Positions 55,988-64,000 of a stretch of 64,000 nt of DNA are shown here, in pieces. Every line of letters begins with the position of its first letter. Positions within the stretch are counted from its first letter, which is position 1. Under the pieces are notes generated by a model. The model was not told the origin of the DNA and ran no database searches. It saw only the letters and a list, made by a program, of their open reading frames with translations. The position numbers were made by a program, and so were the translations under genes. Source of the stretch: Chiridota heheva (taxonomy: Eukaryota > Echinodermata > Holothuroidea > Apodida > Chiridotidae). The DNA lies in the NCBI GenBank assembly GCA_020152595.1, contig JAIGNY010000483.1, forward strand, positions 654,501 to 718,500, written 5' to 3'.

Positions 55988-56376
55988 TGCTCTAAAGTAT
56001 ATCATGATTGTTAAAAAGACAAAGTATTATAAACTTTCTCAAATTTACGGATCACTGTTTTGATACTCACAAAAATGTAAACACTGATATTTATATCAAC
56101 TTCTGTAATGACCTTCACAATCATGCAATGTAGGCTACACAACCTCAGGTACGTCTCTTTAATCTGCATAAAATCCAGAGCTCATCACGCACTATCACAA
56201 GTTCATAAATATTTCTAAGGCCGTGCTCACACTTATTTGCAGATCATTATTCCCAGAAGATTATTGTTAAAAAAAATAACAATGTCATAGTGATCAGACC
56301 CATTTTTTGGTTCCGATTGGATAGCATCAGGAGCCTACGCGGGCATGATGGCATGTAAGTGTGTGTATGTATGTAT
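55988..56376. other. Non-coding interval, then left part of a dispersed repeat
   Basis: A fragment resembling the GTGTTCTCACTT MITE end (GGCCGTGCTCACACTT) lies at about 56219-56236. From about 56308 the sequence follows the dispersed repeat seen at 43350 (GGATAGCATCAGGAGCCTAC) into a GTAT microsatellite. Confidence 0.45.
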
Positions 56377-56804
56377 CAGACCTGCCAACTAGTACGATTT
56401 TGCCGTATTTAATACAGGAAAATGTTGTGAATACGATTGTACGTTTTTTGGCACCAGAGTACGGTTTTTTATTTTTTTATTTATTATTATTTTTTACTCA
56501 TACTTTTTACGCTCGGTTGGCGTTCATGTCCTCTTAAAGGATTTTTGACCTAATCGATTCAGATTCAGATTCAGAATACGATTTATAACCATTTGTGGCT
56601 GCCGCCAAAAAGTGTAGACTACAAGTTAATTATGCATAAGGCAACCTACCTGCAACGGAGTCCCGATCAAGTTTAAGTACTCCACTTCTATCAGTAAACC
56701 TTTGTTTTGTACATTTTGTTTGAAGAGTACAGTTTTTGTTATCAAAATTACAACTTTTGTAGTTCCAGAATACAGTTTGGTGATCCTAAAGGTTGGCAGG
56801 TCTG
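56377..56804. mobile_element. MITE with CAGACCTGCCAAC termini inside a microsatellite
   Basis: CAGACCTGCCAACTAG at the left and GTTGGCAGGTCTG at the right are inverted repeats (13 bp exact). Both flanks are the same GTAT repeat, which hides the exact target duplication. It is 428 bp. CAG...CTG ends are compatible with a hAT-type element; this is inferred. Confidence 0.8.
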
Positions 56805-57008
56805 ATGTATGTACAGTATGTATGTATGTATGTATGTATGTATGTATGTATGTATGTATGTATGTATGTATGTATGTATGTATGTATGTATGTATGTATG
56901 TATGTATGTATGTATGTATGTTTGTATGCATGCATGCATGCAACGCACGCACGCATGCACGTACGCACATACGTACGTATGTATGTATGTGTGTATGTAT
57001 GTGTGTAT
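56805..57008. repeat. (GTAT)n microsatellite and compound GC/GT-rich alternation
   Basis: About 28 GTAT units (56818-56932) are followed by GCATGCATGC, ACGCACGC, ACGTACGC and GTGTGTAT blocks. Purines and pyrimidines alternate almost without break, and open frames on both strands (YVCMYVCM, IHTYIHTY) are artefacts. Confidence 0.97.
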
Positions 57009-57800
57009 GTGACGGGCAGCTAGTAAACACGATATATCAAGAATGGTACACTGGATTCATGTCATATGTTGTACACAGATAGCCCATGGTCCGTAGATGT
57101 GCGCTATTGTTTTTGATGGTAATGTCTTGCATATTAGTATATTAGTAGGCAAGGCTTAATATAAAAAAATTTAAATGTTCATATTTTATTAACCGTGTGT
57201 CTGTTTTGTTTCATATTAGGTGTAATTAGGATGTTAGCCGGTGTGTGTGTGCTGGGTATGTATGTTGCGTGTTATGTAAAAATGTTGGATTTCAATAATG
57301 TGTGTAAAGGGCGGGGCTTAATATGATTTTGCTTAAAAGAGATATCTTGTAAAAAGTGTTTTAAGAACGGTAAACTGGATTCATATCATATTTCGTACAC
57401 AGATAGCCCAACATGGTCTGTAGATGTGCTGTATTGTTTTTTTGGTGTTGATATCATGCATATTAATAAGTGGGCGGGGCTTACAGTGAAAATTTGGAAA
57501 AAGTGATTAATGAGGAACTGTATATCTGTTTTATATCATATAGGGCATGATGATTTTAACATGCTTATGTTATCAGCAGATGTCATTAGTATGCATGGTG
57601 GGTGTGGCTTAATGTGCAAGTGCTAAATGATGTAAACACCATACTGTATTTCATAAACAATATATCAGATTTATGCTTTATCAGGTACACGGATGGGTCA
57701 TCATCTGTACATTTATGTTCTAATGTGATGTCATGAATATTAATGATTAGGCGGGGCTTACTGACAAATTCTTGAAATATAATAAATGAGCAACCGTTTT
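57009..57800. repeat. Dispersed repeat, three internal TAGCCCATGGTCCGTAGATG-like cores
   Basis: Continues the repeat of 43440-43700. Cores are near 57078, 57404 and 57690, each followed after about 50 bases by CATGCATATTA or similar and GGGCGGGGCTTA. It may be an element with internally repeated modules. No protein is recognised. Confidence 0.65.
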
Positions 57801-58084
57801 TGCAGCACACCTGCTATGATAATGTTGTTAATTATCGTGCAAATGCTAATGTTGTCAACATCTTTATTGATCTGCATTTCATGATGTGCAATAACATGAC
57901 AATTAATGCAAGTTTTGCAAATTAATCAGCTGACGTACAAAAATAAAAAAAGTGTAAGAACCACAAAACCTTTTAGTTCTCGTATGTGATCTGATCAGAA
58001 GTGAACCACAAGTCAAACTAGAATTTTAGCACTCTGTAGAGTACAAACCTTGCCACCCGCTTGATAATTCCAACATGCCTAACA
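57801..58084. other. Non-coding interval
   Basis: No recognised feature. Confidence 0.4.
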
Positions 58085-58205
58085 ATTTGTCAAGTTCACC
58101 CCATCCCCAATACAAGTTCGCCCCATCCCCAATACAAGTTCACCCCATCCCCAATACAAGTTCACCCCCATCCCCAATACAAGTTCACCCCATCCCCAAT
58201 ACAAT
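58085..58205. repeat. 22-bp tandem repeat (AAGTTCACCCCATCCCCAAT)
   Basis: Five to six units, nearly identical; one has an extra C. Confidence 0.95.
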
Positions 58206-58850
58206 CTATATCAGAAATCCTAGACCCACTAAATTTTATCCCCAAATCTCTTCCTCCCTTTTAATCAGTATTTGCCACTTGTATTATAAACACTTCAGGG
58301 TTATCTACCTTCATTGTGTTTTTCAGACTGAACATTCATTGTTTGAGTTCTTTTCAGGCAAGATTCAAGTTCCATCCTTTTCCATTCATGCCAAAAGCAA
58401 TTGTTTTGATTTTCTCTGATATCCCACCACTTGATTTGACTTTCTTTAGAGTCCAGAATATAGATTGTTTGGAGATTCTTTCAGGGCATGAATTGATTGT
58501 GCAGTACACATTTCATTGGAAAGTTTGAATTAGTAGTTTTGACAGATCGCTTCCAAAAACATTCCCACCCTTCCATTTGTGCCCTTCATCTGATCCAATA
58601 TGTCTTAAATATTAATCACCTCAGAAAACACAGCACATGCAAAATTTAATCCAAACTCAACCATCAGTTCTTGAGATAGTTTGATGACAAACAGACAAAC
58701 GCCGATAAAAAGATAACCACCGCCCAACTTTGTTGGCGGAGGTACATATGTGGCCATTGAAAAACCGTGAATTCTATTACTGAGCCAGGATTACTGTTCC
58801 AACAAAATCAAGAAGTTATTACAGGATAATGCATAACTAACCTGATCACA
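58206..58850. other. Non-coding interval
   Basis: No recognised exon or element. Confidence 0.4.
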
Positions 58851-59310
58851 GGTCACTGATCACAGGTCACTGATCTGCGTTCACACATGGACTTTAAAAA
58901 AGATAGAATCTTATCATTGAATCTGCAGATCATGATATCACCCTGGACTAGGATCATGATCCTACCCTGGACTAGGATCATGATCCTACCCTGGACTAGG
59001 ATCATGATCCTATCCCCCTGGACTAGGATCATGATCCCACCCGGGACTAGGATCATGATCCTACCCGGGACTAGGATCATGACCCTACCCTGGACTAGGA
59101 TCATGATCCTACCCTCGACTAGGATCATGATCCTACCCTCGACTAGGATCATGATCCTACCCTCGACTAGGATCATGATCCTACCCTCGACTAGGATCAT
59201 GATGAAATGACAAGGATCAGATCTATTGAGCGTTCTCACAGTAAATTATCCACGGATCTGATGACATGCATTAATTATCATGAGCTGTACTCCAGTGTGA
59301 ATACACTCTT
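58851..59310. mobile_element. GTGTTCTCACTT-family MITE relic with 24-bp array
   Basis: GATCTGCGTTCACACATGG at the left and GTGTGAATACACTCTTAAG at the right resemble the family's termini, with TTAA at the right. The interior holds the 24-bp array 58930-59205 and a family-like GAGCGTTCTCACAGTAAATT segment. Confidence 0.55.
58930..59205. repeat. 24-bp palindromic array
   Basis: About 11-12 units of AGGATCATGATCCTACCC plus TGGACT. AGGATCATGATCCT is a perfect 14-bp palindrome. The unit is a multiple of three, giving open frames on both strands (TRIMILPW and ILVEGRIM repeats) that are not genes. Confidence 0.95.
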
Positions 59311-59700
59311 AAGATATTTTCTGTTTTGCCTGGGAAAGCTTTCATGATGGGTGTAACAGAACATTAGGTGTTGAGAGCGCTCAAGTTAAAAACATATTTG
59401 TTCTTTATTGGGGATGGCTATTATTTGTGACAAGATTGAGAGCTGGCCTTATTTTGTTTATGATATCAAGGCCTGGGGGGTTGTCAGGTGTAACAAGTAG
59501 TTGACAGCTTGGTGTGAACAAGGGAGTGGAATTGAGGTGAGATACAATATTGTGCCTTTTATTGTATTTATGACAAAAAGGTTATAATACCTTAGGCTTT
59601 TTATATTTAAAATTTCAGCTTTCTGAAGAGAAAAAACGATTTGAAAGTGCATAGAATAAGAGAATACAGTGGGAAGTAGAGCTTGACAAGACTAAAAGTA
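59311..59700. other. Non-coding interval
   Basis: No recognised feature. Confidence 0.4.
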
Positions 59701-60125
59701 TTAAGGAGGTGTTCTCACTGTAATATCTCGGATCATGTTCCAATGATCAACCAGTTCAATGATCAACCAGTTCGATGATCAACCAGTTTGATCAACCAGT
59801 TCGATGATCAACCAGTTCGATGATCAACCAGTCCTATGATCAACCAGTTCGATGATCAACTGCTTCAGTGATCAACCGCTTCAATGATCAACCGCTTCAG
59901 TGATCAACTGCTTCAATGACCAACCGCTTCAGTGACCAGCCGCTTCAGTAACCAACCGCTTCAGTGATCAACCGCTTCAGTGATCAACCATGTCCATGAT
60001 CAACTGTTTCAGTGATTGGTTCAATGATCAACCAGTTCAATGATCAACCGGTTCAATGATCAACCGGTTCAATGATCAACCGGTATGATCAACCAGTTCA
60101 ATGATTGCATGTAGAAATAAAAGAA
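59701..60125. mobile_element. GTGTTCTCACTT-family MITE left end with 16-bp array
   Basis: TTAAGGAGGTGTTCTCACTG at 59701 is a family terminus after a TTAA. It leads within about 30 bases into a 16-bp array (TGATCAACCAGTTCGA, TGATCAACCGCTTCAG and related forms, 59735-60110; about 23 units). A clear right terminus was not found. Confidence 0.65.
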
Positions 60126-60129
60126 GAAG

Positions 60130-60480
60130 AAAATCCCAGTTTGTGTTCTCACTCAAGTGCGAGCTCACTAATAGACCTACTGCAGGCGATCTTATCGTGG
60201 GGCATAAGTGAACCATATGTTGATTGGTGTGTCATTGAAAAATCTGCAAAAAAATTAGCAGGCTAACTGTTCATATGAAATATGCAAGTTGTAATATTGT
60301 GGAACTGACTTGATCTTAGGTTACATATCTGTGTTTGCACATATTTTATTTCTGGAGAACCTCATTGGTGGAAGTGATCATCTTCTCTAGATCATGATCC
60401 TTACCTTCGAGATCAAGTAACTACTGTGATCAGATGGTGAACATGATAACACGCCTTCTAATATTAGCCTGTTTATGATA
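60130..60480. mobile_element. GTGTTCTCACTT-family MITE, source of the 100-bp array
   Basis: GTGTTCTCACTCAAGTGCG, CTACTGCAGGCGATC, CCTCATTGGTGGAAGTGATC and TCTAGATCATGATCCTTACC are in the same order as in the element at 42267-42651 (complementary arrangement of the ends). The last part passes directly into the array. Confidence 0.6.
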
Positions 60481-63400
60481 TCCTGGATCATGATCCTTAC
60501 CTTGGACCAAGATCAAGTAACTACTGTGATCAGATGGTGAACATGATAACACGGCTTCTAATATTAGCCTGTTTATGATATCCTGGATCATTATCCTTAC
60601 CTTGGACTAAGATCAAGTCACTACTGTGATCAGATGGTGAGCATGAGAACACGGCTCCTAATATTAGCCTGTTTATGATATCCTGGATCATGATCCTTAC
60701 CTTGGACTAAGATCAAGTAACTACTGTGATCAGATGGTGAGCATGAGAACACGGCTCCTAATATTAGCCTGTTTATGATATCCTGGATCATGATCCTTAC
60801 CTTGGACCAAGATCAAGTAACTACTGTGATCAGATGGTGAGCATGAGAACACGGCTTCTAATATTAGCCTGTTTATGATATCCTGGATCATTATCCTTAC
60901 CTTGGACCAAGATCAAGTAACTACTGTGATCAGATGGTGAACATGATAACACGGCTTCTAATATTAGCCTGTTTATGATATCCTGGATCATTATCCTTAC
61001 CTTGGACCAAGATCAAGTAACTACTGTGATCAGATGGTGAGCATGAGAACACGGCTTCTAATATTAGCCTGTTTATGATATCCTGGATCATGATCCTTAC
61101 CTTGGACCAAGATCAAGTAACTACTGTGATCAGATGGTGAGCATGAGAACACGGCTTCTAATATTAGCCTGTTTATGATATCCTGGATCATGATCCTTAC
61201 CTTCGAGATCAAGTAACTACTGTGATCAGATGGTGAGCATGAGAACACGGCTCCTAATATTAGCCTGTTTATGATATCCTGGATCATGATCCTTACCTTG
61301 GACCAAGATCAAGTAACTACTGTGATCAGATGGTGAGCATGAGAACACGGCTTCTAATATTAGCCTGTTTATGATATCCTGGATCATGATCCTTACCTTC
61401 GAGATCAAGTAACTACTGTGATCAGATGGTGAGCATGAGAACACGGCTCCTAATATTAGCCTGTTTATGATATCCTGGATCATGATCCTTACCTTCGAGA
61501 TCAAGTAACTACTGTGATCAGATGGTGAGCATGAGAACACGGCTTCTAATATTAGCCTGTTTATGATATCCTGGATCATGATCCTTACCTTGGACGAAGA
61601 TCAAGTAACTACTGTGATCAGATGGTGAGCATGAGAACACGGCTTCTAATATTAGCCTGTTTATGATATCCTGGATCATGATCCTTACCTTGGACTAAGA
61701 TCAAGTAACTACTGTGATCAGATGGTGAGCATGAGAACACGGCTCCTAATATTAGCCTGTTTATGATATCCTGGATCATGATCCTTACCTTGGACCAAGA
61801 TCAAGTAACTACTGTGATCAGATGGTGAGCATGAGAACACGGCTCCTAATATTAGCCTGTTTATGATATCCTGGATCATGATCCTTACCTTGGACCAAGA
61901 TCAAGTAACTACTGTGATCAGATGGTGAGCATGAGAACACGGCTCCTAATATTAGCCTGTTTATGATATCCTGGATCATGATCCTTACCTTGGACCAAGA
62001 TCAAGTAACTACTGTGATCAGATGGTGAGCATGAGAACACGGCTCCTAATATTAGCCTGTTTATGATATCCTGGATCATGATCCTTACCTTGACCAAGAT
62101 CAAGTAACTACTGTGATCAGATGGTGAGCATGAGAACACGGCTCCTAATATTAGCCTGTTTATGATATCCTGGATCATGATCCTTACCTTGGACCAAGAT
62201 CAAGTAACTACTGTGATCAGATGGTGAGCATGAGAACACGGCTCCTAATATTAGCCTGTTTATGATATCCTGGATCATGATCCTTACCTTCGAGATCAAG
62301 TAACTACTGTGATCAGATGGTGAGCATGAGAACACGGCTTCTAATATTAGCCTGTTTATGATATCCTGGATCATGATCCTTACCTTGGACTAAGATCAAG
62401 TAACTACTGTGATCGGATGGTGAGCATGAGAACACGGCTCTTAATATTAGCCTGTTTATGATATCCTGGATCATGATCCTTACCTTGGACCAAGATCAAG
62501 TAACTACTGTGATCAGATGGTGAGCATGAGAACACGCCTTCTAATATTAGCCTGTTTATGATATCCTGGATCATGATCCTTACCTTGGACCAAGATCAAG
62601 TAACTACTGTGATCAGATGGTGAGCATGAGAACACGGCTTCTAATATTAGCCTGTTTATGATATCCTGGATCATGATCCTTACCTTGGACCAAGATCAAG
62701 TAACTACTGTGATCAGATGGTGAGCATGAGAACACTGCTCCTAATATTAGCCTGTTTATGATATCCTGGATCATGATCCTAACCTTGGACTAAGATCAAG
62801 TAACTACTGTGATCAGATGTGGTGAGAACACGGCTTCTAATATTAGCCTGTTTATGATATCCTGGATCATGATCCTTACCTTCGAGATCAAGTAACTACT
62901 GTGATCAGATGGTGAGCATGAGAACACTCCTTCTAATATTAGCCTGTTTATGATATCCTGGATCATGATCCTTACCTTGGACTAAGATCAAGTAACTACT
63001 GTGATCAGATGGTGAACATGAGAACACGGCTCTTAATATTAGCCTGTTTATGATATCCTGGATCATGATCCTTACCTTGGACTAAGATCAAGTAACTACT
63101 GTGATCGGATGGTGAGCATGAGAACACTCCTTCTAATATTAGCCTGTTTATGATATCCTGGATCATGATCCTTACCTTGGACCAAGATCAAGTAACTACT
63201 GTGATCGGATGGTGAGCATGAGAACACGGCTCTTAATATTAGCCTGTTTATGATATCCTGGATCATGATCCTTACCTTGGACTAAGATCAAGTAACTACT
63301 GTGATCAGATGGTGAACATGAGAACACGGCTCCTAATATTAGCCTGTTTATGATATCCTGGATCATGATCCTTACCTTGGACCAAGATCAAGTAACTACT

Positions 63401-64000
63401 GTGATCGGATGGTGAGCATGAGAACACGGCTCCTAATATTAGCCTGTTTATGATATCCTGGATCATGATCCTTACCTTGGACCAAGATCAAGTAACTACT
63501 GTGATCGGATGGTGAGCATGAGAACACGGCTCCTAATATTAGCCTGTTTATGATATCCTGGATCATGATCCTTACCTTGGACCAAGATCAAGTAACTACT
63601 GTGATCGGATGGTGAGCATGAGAACACGGCTTCTAATATTAGCCTGTTTATGATATCCTGGATCATGATCCTTACCTTGGACTAAGATCAAGTAACTACT
63701 GTGATCAGATGGTGAGCATGAGAACACTCCTTCTAATATTAGCCTGTTTATGATATCCTGGATCATGATCCTTACCTTGGACTAAGATCAAGTAACTACT
63801 GTGATCAGATGGTGAACATGAGAACACGGCTCCTAATATTAGCCTGTTTATGATATCCTGGATCATGATCCTTACCTTGACCAAGATCAAGTAACTACTG
63901 TGATCAGATGGTGAACATGAGAACACGGCCCTAATATTAGCCTGTTTATGATATCCTGGATCATGATCCTTACCTTGGACTAAGATCAAGTAACTACTGT
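60385..64000. repeat. 100-bp minisatellite, about 36 copies, running off the window
   Basis: The unit contains GGATCATGATCC, CTTACCTTGGACCAAGATCA, AGTAACTACTGTGATCAGAT, GGTGAGCATGAGAACACGGC and CTAATATTAGCCTGTTTATG. Two main forms alternate: TTGGACCAAG (or TTGGACTAAG) and the shorter TTCGAG. Minus-strand frames of 85-117 codons are artefacts of a mostly stop-free unit. The right boundary lies beyond 64000. Confidence 0.97.

Noticed and set aside
56626..57082. Tyr/Met/Cys/Val and Ile/His/Thr/Tyr repeat frames
   Set aside because: Simple translations of the GTAT microsatellite on both strands.
58853..59239. 107- and 128-codon frames on opposite strands
   Set aside because: Both come from the 24-bp palindromic array, a multiple of three without stops.

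Overview
This window looks like metazoan nuclear DNA, most likely from a marine invertebrate. Introns are long, and the DNA holds non-LTR retrotransposon debris, tRNA-derived SINEs, many short inverted-repeat transposons (MITEs), a solo LTR and an exceptional load of minisatellites. There are no operons, rRNA genes, complete tRNA genes or CRISPR arrays. The species cannot be fixed from sequence alone; an echinoderm, hemichordate or lophotrochozoan would all fit.

The only convincing protein-coding material is on the + strand at the left. It is a chain of exons at 1752-1881, 8899-9087 (or 9116) and 13276-13879, encoding a proline/serine-rich, probably cytoplasmic adaptor-like protein with two PxPxPR SH3-ligand motifs. 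Its introns are filled by a ~116-bp minisatellite (1895-8820) and a ~65-bp one (10605-12670). The third exon has a frame break at about 13785-13810. A possible 42-nt microexon lies at 17453-17494. A second exon candidate, on the minus strand, is at 48767-48961. Three relics of mobile-element genes or domains are legible: a non-LTR reverse transcriptase C-terminus (10226-10558, minus), a decayed THAP zinc finger (28951-29121, minus) and retroposon 3' modules ending in CAAACAAAC-type tails.

The rest is a mosaic of MITEs and tandem arrays. At least five kinds of inverted-repeat element are bounded by TTAA on both sides (15481, 17717/21560/25274, 20173, 35011, 30236/51379), and one more is nearly so (42267). 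The large arrays are 1895-8820 (~116 bp), 10605-12670 (~65 bp), 14085-14549 (41 bp), 31680-34985 (~38 then 62 bp), 38388-40930 (25 bp), 43877-44240 (19 bp), 58930-59205 (24 bp), 59735-60110 (16 bp) and 60385-64000 (100 bp, running off the window). Together they make up roughly a third of the sequence. Almost all long open frames in the window come from stop-free repeat units.

The most interesting signal is that several arrays can be traced to a specific piece of a specific MITE or dispersed repeat: the terminal inverted repeat tip at 22094-22300, one arm of an inverted pair at 10605-12880, internal palindromes of one MITE family at 58.9-64 kb, and alternative expansions in two paralogous copies at 19.6-20.1 kb and 38.0-41.0 kb. 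The window is therefore a good natural record of minisatellite birth from transposons.
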